Shown one piece after another: positions 16,860 to 27,573 of a stretch of DNA of 64,000 nucleotides (its first letter is position 1; every line of letters begins with the position of its first letter). Location of the stretch: the NCBI GenBank assembly GCA_965203565.1, contig OZ241896.1, forward strand, positions 3,782,001-3,846,000, written 5' to 3'. The notes beneath the pieces are model-generated. The model saw nothing but the letters and a program-made list of their open reading frames with translations. It was not told the DNA's origin and did not search any database. The position numbers were made by a program, and so were the translations under genes. Source of the DNA: JAAXGX01 sp965203565 (GTDB lineage: Bacteria > Acidobacteriota > Vicinamibacteria > Vicinamibacterales > UBA8438).

Positions 16860-17807
16860 ATGAGCCAGCCAGAGCACGCAGAGCACCCCGCGAGCGAGGC
16901 GGCCCACGGCGGGCACGGCGAGGCGTTCGACCCCGGCGCCGTGATCATCGAGCATATCGCCAACAGCCCGATCGACCATCCTCTCGTCCACCTGCCGCCG
17001 GTGTTCGGCATCGACTTCTCGATCACGAAGCACGTGCTGATGCTGTGGATCGTCAGCGCGATCGTGTTCGGCGCGGCGACCTGGTCGGTCCGGCGCTACC
17101 TCCGGCAGGATCGCCTCGTTCCGCGCGGATTCATGAACCTGCTGGAGTTCGTCGTCGAATTCGTCAGGGACTCGATCGTGCAGCCGAACGTCGGGAGCCG
17201 GTACGTCAAGACCTGGACGCCGCTCATCCTGACGTTTTTCCTGTTCATCGTCGTGGCGAACGGCATCGGTCTGGTCCCGATCTTCGAGATCGTCGGCCTG
17301 GTCGACCACGCCCTGCTCCACACCGGCGAACACTCGCTGCTCAAGCAGGTCCTGCACGGAGGGGCCACCGCCACCGCGAACTTCAACGTCACGGCCGCGC
17401 TCGCGGTCATCACGTTCACGTCGATCATCGTGGCCGGCTCGCAAGCGCACGGCTTCGTTCAGCACTGGAGGAACATCGTGCCGCATGGACTCCCGTGGCC
17501 GATCTACTTCCTGCTCGTCCCGATCGAAGTCCTCGGGATGTTCGTCAAGCCGATCGCCCTGACGCTGCGGCTGGCGGCGAACATGACCGCCGGTCACATC
17601 GCCATTCTCGTGCTCCTCTCGTTCGTCTTCATCTTCGCGGAGCTGTACGAGAGCTGGGTCGCCGGCGTCGGCGTCGGCGTCGCCGTTTCGGTGCCGCTGG
17701 CGGTCGGCATCAACGCGCTGGAGATCATCGTCGCGCTCGTGCAGGCGTACGTCTTCACGCTGCTGTCGGCCGTGTTCATCGGCATGGCCATCAACGTCCA
17801 TCACTAG
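16860..17807 (+). CDS. atpB: F-type ATP synthase subunit a
   Basis: A 315-residue protein with the full set of subunit-a helices. The hallmark stator segment KPIALTLRLAANMTAGH contains the essential Arg that faces the c-ring carboxylate; the last helix IIVALVQAYVFTLL is also typical. The N-terminal ~45 residues are a His/Glu-rich soluble extension before the first TM. Subunit a forms the proton half-channels of Fo. The gene sits in order atpZ-I-B-E-F. Confidence 0.96.
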   Translation: MSQPEHAEHPASEAAHGGHGEAFDPGAVIIEHIANSPIDHPLVHLPPVFGIDFSITKHVLMLWIVSAIVFGAATWSVRRYLRQDRLVPRGFMNLLEFVVEFVRDSIVQPNVGSRYVKTWTPLILTFFLFIVVANGIGLVPIFEIVGLVDHALLHTGEHSLLKQVLHGGATATANFNVTAALAVITFTSIIVAGSQAHGFVQHWRNIVPHGLPWPIYFLLVPIEVLGMFVKPIALTLRLAANMTAGHIAILVLLSFVFIFAELYESWVAGVGVGVAVSVPLAVGINALEIIVALVQAYVFTLLSAVFIGMAINVHH

Positions 17808-17827
17808 AAGAAACGGAGGGTTCCCGC

Positions 17828-18052
17828 ATGGAAGGGCTGAACATCTTCGGAGCGGCGATCGGACTCGGACTGATCGTCATCGGCGCCGGTCTGGGCATCG
17901 GGCGCTTCACGGCGGCGGCGGCGGAGGGGATCGCCCGCCAGCCGAACGCGGCGGCGCAGATCTCCGGGGCGATCAACCTGCCGCTGTTCCTGCTCGAAGG
18001 CGTGGCGATCATCGCCGAGGCGCTGCTGTTCTTCAGCTTCTTCGTCGCGTGA
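17828..18052 (+). CDS. atpE: F-type ATP synthase subunit c
   Basis: A 74-residue hairpin: helix 1 with the glycine pattern GAGLGIG, the polar loop ARQPNAAAQ, and helix 2 with the ion-carrying carboxylate Glu57 in FLLEGVAII. GGAGGG stands 7 bp before ATG 17828. A second acidic residue, Glu64, lies seven positions further along helix 2 where small or hydrophobic residues are usual, and Arg26 is in helix 1. The ligand set gives no clear sodium signature, so proton coupling is assumed. Confidence 0.95.
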   Translation: MEGLNIFGAAIGLGLIVIGAGLGIGRFTAAAAEGIARQPNAAAQISGAINLPLFLLEGVAIIAEALLFFSFFVA

Positions 18053-18104
18053 AGCGCGCGAACGGCACGCCGAATTCACACCGGACGCGAAGGAGTGCGG
18101 CTAA

Positions 18105-18611
18105 ATGGACAACCCCCTGGTCCAACTCGACCCGGGACTCTTCATCTGGACCATCGCGGTCTTCCTGACCCTTTTGTTCCTGCTGAAGCGGTTCGCGTGG
18201 GGACCGCTCCTCGCAGCGCTCGAGCAGCGTCGGGCCGGCATCCGCAAGTCGCTTGACGACGCCGACCGGGCGAAGAAGGAGCTCGAGCAGGTCCAGCAGG
18301 AGTCCGAAACTGTCGTCCGAAAAGCGCGCGCCGAGGCCGAAACCATCGTCTCGACCGCCCGCGCGGACGGGGCGAAGCTCCGGGACGAACTGCGCCGGCA
18401 GGCGCAGGAGGAAGCCCAGTCGATCCTCCGGAACGCCGAGCGGCAGATCGAGCAGGAACGGGACCGGGCGCTCGCGCAGATCCGCCGCGAAGCGGTCGAC
18501 GTCTCGCTCATGATCGCCTCGAAGCTGATCCGGCGGAACCTGACGAAGGAAGACAACGACGCGCTGATCGACGACGCCCTCGAGCAGGTCGGACCGCGGC
18601 GGGTGCAGTAG
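18105..18611 (+). CDS. atpF: F-type ATP synthase subunit b
   Basis: A 168-residue protein: one N-terminal TM helix (FIWTIAVFLTLLFLLKRFAWGPLL) then a long charged right-handed coiled coil (residues about 33-150), the peripheral-stalk b subunit. AGGAG lies 10 bp before ATG 18105. Only one b-type gene is present. Unlike the usual gene order, no atpH-A-G-D-C follows; the next gene is an unrelated secreted protein, so F1 must be encoded elsewhere. Confidence 0.93.
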   Translation: MDNPLVQLDPGLFIWTIAVFLTLLFLLKRFAWGPLLAALEQRRAGIRKSLDDADRAKKELEQVQQESETVVRKARAEAETIVSTARADGAKLRDELRRQAQEEAQSILRNAERQIEQERDRALAQIRREAVDVSLMIASKLIRRNLTKEDNDALIDDALEQVGPRRVQ

Positions 18612-18780
18612 CCGAGCCTGCCCGTGTTCAGGGACGCAGGCCGCGGCGCGGCGTTGCGGGCGCCCCCCGGCGCCGCCGCCGGCGCTTCGGGCGGCTTCTC
18701 GGCGGCCCGTTGACCGCCCGCCGGAATTCTGGCAGAGTTCGGATGGTGGCCGCGGCCTGTCCGCGGGAGGAGGGATCGGC

Positions 18781-20127
18781 ATGGCGACGACGCGGGGTGC
18801 GCTCGTATCTTTCGCGCTGGTTGCGGCGGCGGCCGTCGCCCCGGCCGCGGCCGGCGGACAGGCGGCGGCCGGCGAATCGAAGGTGACGTTCACGAAGGAC
18901 GTCGCCCCGATCTTTCAGCGCTCGTGCCTCGTCTGCCATCGCGCCGGCGAGATGGCGCCGATGTCGCTGGTCACCTACGAAGAAGTGCGGCCGTGGGCGC
19001 GGGCCATCCGCAACCGCGTCGTCGCGCGCGAGATGCCGCCCTGGCACATCGACAAGAACATCGGGATCCAGTCGTTCAAGGACGACCCGTCGCTGAGCGA
19101 CGCGGAGATCGCGATGGTGGCCGAGTGGGTCGACAACGGCGCCCCGAAGGGCGACCCGGCCGACATGCCGCCGCCGGTCGAGTTCCCGGACGCCTCGGAG
19201 TGGCAGATCGGCGAACCCGACCTGGTGGTGCAGTATCCGGCGTACCGAGTCCCCGCGGAAGGCCCGGACCTGTTCGGCGCCCTCTACACCGACCTCGACC
19301 TCGACGAAGACCGGTACATCCGGGCCATCCAGACCCGGCCGGCCGACGACCCGTCGCGCCGGGTGGTGCATCACGCCCTGTCGTTCGCCGTGCACCCGGA
19401 CGAAGAGCGGATGCGCCTGGCGGGAGACGACGACGTGCCGGCGGCGCAGTTCCTGGTGGAGTACGCGTCGGGGAAGAACGGCGAGATCTATCCCGAAGAC
19501 TCCGGACTGCTGCTCGAAGCGGGCCGGAAGATGCGCCTCGACTACCACCTCCACTCGGTCGGCGAGGACGTCGACGCGCTGGTCGAGCTCGGCCTCGTGT
19601 TCCACCCGGAGGGCCACGTGCCCGATCACGTCCGGTGGTCGAAGCAGCTGGGGCTGAACAACCGGCTGCTCGACATCCCCCCCGGCAAGGTCGTGCGCAC
19701 CGACGGCTACGCGGTGCTGGCCAAGGCGGCGCGGATCACGGCGTTCCAGCCGCACATGCACATGCTGGGGACTTACCAGTGCCTGGAGCTGATCTATCCG
19801 TGGCCGGGCTGGATGGCGCAGACCGAAACGGTGAGCTGCGCGAAGTTCAACTACAACTGGCACCTTGTGTACAACTACGCGGACGACGTGGCGCCGATCG
19901 TGCCGGCCGGGACCGTCCTGCACGTCATCAGTTGGCACGACAACTCCGCAGCGAACCGCGGCAACCCGGACCCGAAGAACTGGACCGGCGACGGCGGCCG
20001 GACGATCGACGAGATGGGGTTCGCCTGGATCGGCTGGTACGACCTCACGGACGAAGAGTACGCAGCGGAGCTCGCCGCCCGCAAGGCCCGTCAGGAAGCC
20101 GCCGCAGCCGCCGATCAGCAGCAGTAG
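18781..20127 (+). CDS. Exported c-type heme / copper type II monooxygenase-like protein
   Basis: A 448-residue exported protein (signal peptide to about residue 32). The N-terminal domain holds one c-type heme site C49-LV-C52-H53 in FQRSCLVCHRAGEM, followed by EMPPWHID. The C-terminal part from about residue 195 (RVVHHALSF) resembles the PHM-type copper type II ascorbate-dependent monooxygenase fold, with H-x-H ligands at 325-327 (PHMHMLG) and several further His. Such fusions are common in Acidobacteriota and Planctomycetota; substrates are unknown. GCGGGAGGAGGGAT precedes ATG 18781. Confidence 0.82.
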   Translation: MATTRGALVSFALVAAAAVAPAAAGGQAAAGESKVTFTKDVAPIFQRSCLVCHRAGEMAPMSLVTYEEVRPWARAIRNRVVAREMPPWHIDKNIGIQSFKDDPSLSDAEIAMVAEWVDNGAPKGDPADMPPPVEFPDASEWQIGEPDLVVQYPAYRVPAEGPDLFGALYTDLDLDEDRYIRAIQTRPADDPSRRVVHHALSFAVHPDEERMRLAGDDDVPAAQFLVEYASGKNGEIYPEDSGLLLEAGRKMRLDYHLHSVGEDVDALVELGLVFHPEGHVPDHVRWSKQLGLNNRLLDIPPGKVVRTDGYAVLAKAARITAFQPHMHMLGTYQCLELIYPWPGWMAQTETVSCAKFNYNWHLVYNYADDVAPIVPAGTVLHVISWHDNSAANRGNPDPKNWTGDGGRTIDEMGFAWIGWYDLTDEEYAAELAARKARQEAAAAADQQQ

Positions 20128-20178
20128 CCCGTCGGACGCGTCGATGCCGGCGCAGGGCGCCCGTCCTCGCCGCGCCCG

Positions 20179-20973
20179 TCACGACGGCTGTCTATCGCGG
20201 CCGTCCGCCGCGGGCCGGGCGCCGAGGGCGGCGACCTCGACGCCCGCCGCCTCCAGGCCGGCGCGCACCGCCGCCGCCAGCGCCGCCGCGCCGGGCGTGT
20301 CGCCGTGGATGCAGACCGTGTCGGCCCGCACGGTCACCCGTTCCCCCCCCGCCGACTCGACCTCGCCGCTGCGGATCATCTCCACCACCCGGCGCACGAC
20401 GACGTCCGTGTCCCGGATGACCGCGCCGGGGAGCGACCGGGACTGCAGCGCGCCGTCCGCCGCATAGGCGCGGTCGGCGAACGCCTCCGACGCCACCTCC
20501 AGGCCGGCGTCCCGGCCGGCGTCGAGCAGGCGGCTCCCGGAGAGGCCGACCAGGATCAGCCGCGCGTCGGCGGCGGCGACGGCGCGGGCCACGGCGCCGG
20601 CCAGCGCCCGGTCGCGGGCGGCCATGTTGTACAGCGCGCCGTGCGGCTTGACGTGCCGGAGCCGGCCGCCCTCCGCCGCCGCCACGCCGGCCAGCGCCGC
20701 CACCTGGTACAGCACGAGGTCCTCGATCTCGTCCGGCGCCGCGTGCAGCTCCCGGCGCCCGAACCCGGTCAGGTCCGGGAATCCGGGATGGGCGCCGACG
20801 GCGACGCCGCGCCGGACGGCCAGCCGCACGGTGCGGCGGATGACCGACGGGTCGCCGCCGTGGAAGCCGCAGGCGACGTTCGCGGAGGTCACGTGCGGGA
20901 GAACGCCGGCGTCGTCGCCGAGTACGTACCGGCCGAACGACTCGCCGACGTCGCAGTTCAGGTCCACCCGCAT
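20179..20973 (-). CDS. pxpA: 5-oxoprolinase subunit A (LamB/YcsF family)
   Basis: A 264-residue protein with the family start MRVDLNCDVGESFG, then TSANVACGFHGGDP, GAHPGFPDLTGFGRR, HVKPHGALYN and VCIHGDTPGA. With PxpB and PxpC it forms an ATP-dependent 5-oxoprolinase that converts pyroglutamate to glutamate. Neither pxpB nor pxpC lies beside it here, so the partners must be elsewhere. It is divergent from the GNAT gene at 21055; start ATG 20973 chosen by family conservation. Confidence 0.93.
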   Translation of the reverse strand: MRVDLNCDVGESFGRYVLGDDAGVLPHVTSANVACGFHGGDPSVIRRTVRLAVRRGVAVGAHPGFPDLTGFGRRELHAAPDEIEDLVLYQVAALAGVAAAEGGRLRHVKPHGALYNMAARDRALAGAVARAVAAADARLILVGLSGSRLLDAGRDAGLEVASEAFADRAYAADGALQSRSLPGAVIRDTDVVVRRVVEMIRSGEVESAGGERVTVRADTVCIHGDTPGAAALAAAVRAGLEAAGVEVAALGARPAADGRDRQPS

Positions 20974-21054
20974 CGCCGTCCATCGCGATGTTACTCCTTC
21001 CGCCCGCCCGCCTGCGCTTGCGGAAAGCACCAGCGATACATATATGATCCCCCG

Positions 21055-21621
21055 ATGCCGCAGGCGCGCTCCGCCGTGGCCGCCGCGGGCCGGCGGTATC
21101 CGCGCGACGTGGAGGCCGCGGACGGCAGCCGGGTCGAGTTCCGGCTGATGGGCGAGTCGGACGTCGACGCCGTGCTCGCCTTCGCGGGCGCGCTGGCGCC
21201 GGACGACCTGATGTTCCTGCGCGTGAACATCACCGAGCGGCCCGTGGTCGAGCGCTGGGTCGACTCGATCAGGGCCGAACGGGCGGTCACGGTGCTCGCG
21301 CGGGAGAACGGCCAGGTGATCGGCGAGGCCACCCTGCTGCACAACGAGGCGCAGTGGACGCGGCATCTCGGCGAGATCCGGATCCAGATCGCGCCGCCGG
21401 CCAGGCGGCGGGGGATCGCGCGGCTGCTGGCGGCGGAGATCGACGCCGTCGCGGCCGAGCTCGGGCTGCAACTGCTCACGGCGCGCATGACGCTCGACCA
21501 GTCGGCCGCGCAGGCCGTGTTCCGCCGGCTGGGGTTCCAGCGCGAGGCGGTGCTGTGGGACTACGCCATCACGCCGGACGGACAGACCCGGAACGTGCTG
21601 GTCGCGACGAAACGGCTGTAA
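21055..21621 (+). CDS. GNAT-family N-acetyltransferase
   Basis: A 188-residue protein with a GNAT domain: acetyl-CoA pyrophosphate loop as APPARRRGIARLL, the preceding strand GEIRIQIAP, and C-terminal AQAVFRRLGFQREAV. Acceptor unknown. An AT-rich TATATGAT tract only ~10 bp before ATG 21055 suggests a very short leader. It is 21 bp before acetyl-CoA synthetase; co-transcription with acs raises the possibility of a protein (Acs) acetyltransferase, but this is inference from position only. Confidence 0.82.
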   Translation: MPQARSAVAAAGRRYPRDVEAADGSRVEFRLMGESDVDAVLAFAGALAPDDLMFLRVNITERPVVERWVDSIRAERAVTVLARENGQVIGEATLLHNEAQWTRHLGEIRIQIAPPARRRGIARLLAAEIDAVAAELGLQLLTARMTLDQSAAQAVFRRLGFQREAVLWDYAITPDGQTRNVLVATKRL

Positions 21622-21642
21622 GGAAAAAGATCGCCAGGGAGG

Positions 21643-23613
<1,971 letters not shown>

Positions 23614-23711
23614 AGCCCCGCCGCACGCCCGCTGGCGCTCGGGTCGCAGGCCCGAGTGCGCCGTGTCCGCCAGCCTTGACGAACGTAACGGAACTCGTTA
23701 CGCTCTGGGTC

Positions 23712-23993
23712 GTGATCAGGAGCTTCGCCGACAAGCGGACTGCGGCGGTCTTTGCTGGTCACGCTGTTCGCGGTTTGCCGGCGCAGATTCAACCGCGCGC
23801 GAGATCGAAGCTCTTGGCCATCGATGCGGCCATCCTGCTCGATGATCTGCGCGCGCCGCCCGGCAATCGCCTGGAGGCCCTGCGCGGCGACCGCCACGGC
23901 CAGTACGCGGTTCGCGTCAACGATCAGTGGCGCGTCTGCTTCGTGTGGCGCGATGGTGACGCTTGGCGCGTCGAGATAGTCGATTACCACTGA
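23712..23993 (+). CDS. higB: HigB-type toxin of type II TA system
   Basis: A 93-residue protein from GTG 23712 with the RelE/HigB fold signature: VIRSFADKRT at the N-terminus, a central LLAIDAAILLDDLRAPPGNRLEAL helix-loop, and the terminal RVNDQWRVCFVWRDG ... VEIVDYH. HigB-family toxins are ribosome-dependent mRNA nucleases. The antitoxin gene follows after 10 bp, toxin first, as is typical of higBA. Confidence 0.88.
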   Translation: MIRSFADKRTAAVFAGHAVRGLPAQIQPRARSKLLAIDAAILLDDLRAPPGNRLEALRGDRHGQYAVRVNDQWRVCFVWRDGDAWRVEIVDYH

Positions 23994-24003
23994 GGAACGC
24001 ACA

Positions 24004-24357
24004 ATGCCCATCAGTCGTGAGAACCTGGACCGCCGCGGCGTGGACCTTTCGGACGTCGTGTCGGGCCGCCGGCTGCCGCCGGCGCATCCCGGCCGGTTTC
24101 TGCGCGACGAGTTTCTGAAGCCGCTCGACCTGAGCGTATACGCGCTTGCCAAGGCGCTCCACGTCCCGCGGCCGCGCCTGAACGACGTCATGCTCGGCAG
24201 GCGCTCCGTGAGCACCGACACGGCGTTGCGGCTTGCGCGCTACTTCGGGACCTCTCCGGAGTTCTGGATGAACCTTCAGGCCCGCTACGACCTCGACGTG
24301 GCCGAGCGCAAGCTGCGTCGCACGATCGACCGGGAAGTCAAGCCCCGCGCCGCCTGA
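24004..24357 (+). CDS. higA: HigA-family antitoxin
   Basis: A 117-residue protein with a Xre-type HTH: HPGRFLRDEFLKPLDLSVYALAKAL, then RLNDVMLGRRSVSTDTALRLARYFGTSPEFWMNLQ, each quoted in part. This is the HigA/VapI addiction-module antitoxin family, which binds the toxin and represses its own operon. It has an extra ~25-residue N-terminal segment before the HTH. The C-terminus ends in a basic tail. Confidence 0.9.
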   Translation: MPISRENLDRRGVDLSDVVSGRRLPPAHPGRFLRDEFLKPLDLSVYALAKALHVPRPRLNDVMLGRRSVSTDTALRLARYFGTSPEFWMNLQARYDLDVAERKLRRTIDREVKPRAA

Positions 24358-24406
24358 CGGTCAATCCTGCCCGGCGCCGCTGACGTGCGCTTCGGCCTCC
24401 GGCGTC

Positions 24407-25408
24407 TCACTCCGGGGCCGGCAGGTACGCGATCATCCGGCCCCGGTACGTGCCGAGCCAGAGTTCGCCGCCGATCCGGATCGCCGCCGTGGAGCCTCCG
24501 AACCCGTCGATGTGCGGGTGCTGGAAGATCCGCCGGACCTCCAGCGTCTCCGGATCGACCACCGCCACGTTGGACGTCTCCCGCAGCACGTCGCGCGGCT
24601 CCCGGACGTTCCCGTGACCGGCCGCGAGGATGACCGAACCGTCGCCCGACATCCGCAGGTTGTCGGGCCGGAACCCCATCGGAATTACCCGCTTCTCCAC
24701 CGGCGTCCGGCCGCGCGACAGGCGCGTCAGCTTCTCCTCCCGCCAGCCGGCGACGTACAGCCACCGCCCGTCCGGCGATATCTCCAGACCGTTCGGGGCG
24801 GTTCCTGCGCTCCCCGGCACGCGCGCCCACCCTGAATCGGCATGCCATTCCCACACGTCGTCCGTCCCCGGGCTCGTCGTGACGAAGCCGCCATCGGGCA
24901 GGGCGACCACCGCGTTCAGGCGGAGCGGCTCCGGCGCCACCGCGCATCCCGTCCAGGCCAGGACGGGCGCCGTCCCCCGCGCGTCCACCTCGAACGCCTC
25001 TATCGACTCCCGGAATCCGTGATGGACGACGAGCAGCGTGTGGACGCCGCCCGCGCCGGGACGCAGGTAGAGGCCGTGCGCCCGGAACTCGTCCCCCTCG
25101 TCCGGATCGATCGGGCCGGGGCAGGTCGGGTACGCCGCGGCGTCGAGCCGCTCGGCCGCCCCCGGCGCCGGAAAGATCGGCGTCGCCGTCTTCTCCCGCA
25201 CGTGAACGAGCTGGATTCGGCCGCCCGCCCGGTCCCCGGACGCGATCACCCACTCGCCGCCCGGCACGACGGCGAAGTCCTCAGGGCTTATGACGTCGCA
25301 GATGAACCGGATCTCCCCCACCGGGTCGCACGACGCGGCGACCGGCTGGCCTGCCCCCCACGTCATCGCGCAGACCGCCGACAATCCGAACAGCTTGACA
25401 CCCCTCAC
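24407..25408 (-). CDS. SMP-30/arylesterase-like six-bladed propeller protein
   Basis: A 333-residue exported protein (signal to about residue 25). Blade-like repeats include SPEDFAVVPGGEWVIASG, APNGLEISPDGRWLYVAGW and FRPDNLRMSGDGSVILAAGHG; the last is typical of SMP-30/gluconolactonase and paraoxonase-like propellers, where Asn and Asp in such loops bind calcium. Possible lactonase or esterase; the substrate cannot be told. It heads a minus-strand run of secreted proteins ending at the 28893 gene start. Confidence 0.75.
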   Translation of the reverse strand: MRGVKLFGLSAVCAMTWGAGQPVAASCDPVGEIRFICDVISPEDFAVVPGGEWVIASGDRAGGRIQLVHVREKTATPIFPAPGAAERLDAAAYPTCPGPIDPDEGDEFRAHGLYLRPGAGGVHTLLVVHHGFRESIEAFEVDARGTAPVLAWTGCAVAPEPLRLNAVVALPDGGFVTTSPGTDDVWEWHADSGWARVPGSAGTAPNGLEISPDGRWLYVAGWREEKLTRLSRGRTPVEKRVIPMGFRPDNLRMSGDGSVILAAGHGNVREPRDVLRETSNVAVVDPETLEVRRIFQHPHIDGFGGSTAAIRIGGELWLGTYRGRMIAYLPAPE

Positions 25409-25481
25409 GTCGTCCTCCGGAGCCGCCCCCGGCCGGGCGGCGCGAGCTTCCTCCTGCCGAATCAGCGCCGCCGCGCGGACG

Positions 25482-26459
25482 CTACTGCCCGCCGGAGGCC
25501 GCCGCGGCGCGCTCGTCGGCGCGGGCGCCGGCCAGAATGTTGCCGATGGCGTAGTTCCCCTCGTGGCAGGCGTACTCGAACAGCGGCTCCTCGCTCCGGC
25601 TCATCGGGATCGAGGCGGTCCACTCCCGCGTGTCCACGGTCGGGTCGATCACGGTGAACCGGTAGTCGAGCGTGCTGTCGTCGAGGCGGGTGAACCGCTC
25701 GACCAGCCGCGCGTGCTCGCCGCCGGAGAAGGTCAGGAAGAATCCGCCGAGGTTGACGCGCTGCTCCGCCTTGCCCGCGAAGTTCGTCGTCTCGACCACC
25801 AGCGTGTCGCCGTCCCACGAGCCGCGCGATTCGCCCAGCCACTGGCCGATGCCCGGCGGCGCGGGGCGGCCGTCGATCGGGATGATCCGCGTGTCGTGGA
25901 TCATCTCGACCTGGACGGCCACCGCATCCGGCGTCTGGAGGATCAGGTAGTTGTGGTTGTAGAACCCGGGGATCATCGCGCCCGGCATGCCGCGCGTGAT
26001 GCAGCGGTCGTACAGGTTCATGTCCGCCCAGGTGGCGGGCGGCGCGAACCAGCGCGCCAGGAACGCGTCCCGCTTCCGCTGCGCCGCCTCGGTGAGCGGC
26101 GGCAGCTTGCCGTCCGGCGGGTCGACGACGAGCGACGTCTGCCGGATCAGGGCGCCCCGCTCGACCCAGAACTCGTTGTAGGCGCCGACGTTGCCGGAGC
26201 TGATGTTGTCGAAGCTGAGCCGCTCGGCCACCTCCGGGTCCCGCACGGCCCGCTCCTCCTCGGTCAGCGTCTCCTGCCCGGAGAGCTCGTCGGGACGCTC
26301 CATCGGCGTCGTGGTGGTGTTCGTCCAGAGCCCCTGCAGGTCCGGATCGCCCCACGGCGTACGGTGCTGCGCGGCGGCCGGCGCCGCGCCCGGTCCTACC
26401 GTTCCGACGACCGCCGCCGCCGCCAGCGCCGCCAACGACGTGCGCACTCGACCGTTCAT
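25482..26459 (-). CDS. Secreted conserved protein, paralog 4
   Basis: A 325-residue exported protein, signal peptide ending AAPAAAQ. It is the fourth intact member of the secreted family (others at 8439, 10999 and 12113): PWGDPDLQGLWTN, TTPMERPDEL, SLVVDPPDGKLP, DRCITRGMPGAMIPGFYNHNYLI, WLGESRGSWDGDTLVVETTNF, TVIDPTVDTREWT and ACHEGNYAIGNILAGARADE. It is nearest to the 8439 copy. GGAGGTGTGAG precedes ATG 26459. Function unknown. Confidence 0.75.
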   Translation of the reverse strand: MNGRVRTSLAALAAAAVVGTVGPGAAPAAAQHRTPWGDPDLQGLWTNTTTTPMERPDELSGQETLTEEERAVRDPEVAERLSFDNISSGNVGAYNEFWVERGALIRQTSLVVDPPDGKLPPLTEAAQRKRDAFLARWFAPPATWADMNLYDRCITRGMPGAMIPGFYNHNYLILQTPDAVAVQVEMIHDTRIIPIDGRPAPPGIGQWLGESRGSWDGDTLVVETTNFAGKAEQRVNLGGFFLTFSGGEHARLVERFTRLDDSTLDYRFTVIDPTVDTREWTASIPMSRSEEPLFEYACHEGNYAIGNILAGARADERAAAASGGQ

Positions 26460-26554
26460 CTCACACCTCCTCCGGGGGCGGCTCCCCGCCGCCGCGTGAA
26501 CGACTCACCATCATAACCGCATAACCGCGGGCGCAACGCTCGGCGCCGTCCGAT

Positions 26555-27538
26555 TCAGCGGCCGGCGGCGGCGAGCTCGTCGAAGATCGCCTCGGCGGCC
26601 GGCCGCGCGCCGTCCGGCGCGTACCCCGGATGGCCGTCCGCCAGCGCCGCCGCCTCCGCCGCGGCGTCGTCCACGCTCCGCCCCGCGCTCCGGGCGCGGA
26701 CGACCGCGTCGACGAAGCCGCGCGTGAACGCCGCGTACTGCTCCAGGTCGGCCCAGGTGAGCCAGAACAGCAGCGGCGTCTGATCGGGCGGCTCCTCGTG
26801 CCCCGGCGTCACCCGGTCGAACGTCCGGATCTCGGGGCCGCGCTCGAACTCGGTGAAGAACCGGAGCCGGTCGCGCGCGGCGGCCAGGACGTCCGGAAAG
26901 CCGAGGCCGCTGCCGCCGGCGCTCCGATCGATGCGCGGCGCGGCCCTCGCGGCGAACAGGTCGCCCAGATAGGCGATCCCCTTCTCCGGGAAGACGACGA
27001 CCGTATCGCCGTCGGTGTGCGCCGCGCCGAAATGGTGGAGCTCGATCCGGTCGAAGCCGTCGAGCGCCGCCGCCGTGTCGCGGAACGTCCGGTTCGGCAG
27101 GAACCGGGCGTTCGCCCCGGCGAACGCCGCCATCCGCTCCATGCGGGCCTTCGTGTTCTCGTGCGCCAGGATCTCGGCGGCGTGGGGGAACTCCGGATTC
27201 CCGCCGACGTGGCGTTCGTGGGCGTGCGTGTTGATGATCATCGTCACCGGCCGGTCGGTCAGGTTGTCGAGCGCCGCGCGGATCGGCGCCCCCCAGCCGG
27301 GGCCCATCGTGTCGACGAGCACGACGCCGCCGCCGGTGACCAGCGCCAGGACGTTCGTGCCGCCGCCCCGGAGCAGGTACAGGTTGTCGCTGACGTCGAG
27401 CGACTCCAGGCGGACCGTCCTGCCGCCGTCGCCGTCGTCCTGCCCCGCCGGACCGGCCGCGGGCGCCGCGGCCGGAACGGCGGCCAGCAGCAGAACGGCG
27501 GCCGGCAGGACGCCGCCCCCCTCTCTCGACAACCGCAC
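26555..27538 (-). CDS. Exported metallo-beta-lactamase-fold hydrolase
   Basis: A 327-residue protein from GTG 27538, with a signal peptide (VLLLAAVPAAAPAAG). The MBL core shows strands GGGVVLVDTMG, the metal motif THAHERHVGG, HFGAAHTDGD, AYLGDLF and TPGHEE. The usual HxHxDH has Arg where the second zinc's Asp should be (H-A-H-E-R-H). The other ligands appear to be present. The family is often found beside PQQ-like propellers. Start is uncertain; no strong Shine-Dalgarno is seen. Confidence 0.83.
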   Translation of the reverse strand: MRLSREGGGVLPAAVLLLAAVPAAAPAAGPAGQDDGDGGRTVRLESLDVSDNLYLLRGGGTNVLALVTGGGVVLVDTMGPGWGAPIRAALDNLTDRPVTMIINTHAHERHVGGNPEFPHAAEILAHENTKARMERMAAFAGANARFLPNRTFRDTAAALDGFDRIELHHFGAAHTDGDTVVVFPEKGIAYLGDLFAARAAPRIDRSAGGSGLGFPDVLAAARDRLRFFTEFERGPEIRTFDRVTPGHEEPPDQTPLLFWLTWADLEQYAAFTRGFVDAVVRARSAGRSVDDAAAEAAALADGHPGYAPDGARPAAEAIFDELAAAGR

Positions 27539-27547
27539 CTGTCTATC

Positions 27548-27573
27548 CGCTCTATCGGGCCGCTCTATCGGGC
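27548..27573. repeat. Tandem 13-bp repeat x2
   Basis: CCGCTCTATCGGG occurs twice in a row (27548-27560 and 27561-27573), with a partial third TCTATC just before. It spans the stop codon of the PQQ-like propeller gene and lies between it and the MBL gene. No function inferred. Confidence 0.7.

Noticed and set aside
18612..18780. Rho-independent terminator after atpF
   Set aside because: The region is GC-rich with possible stems but has no T-run, so a terminator cannot be claimed.
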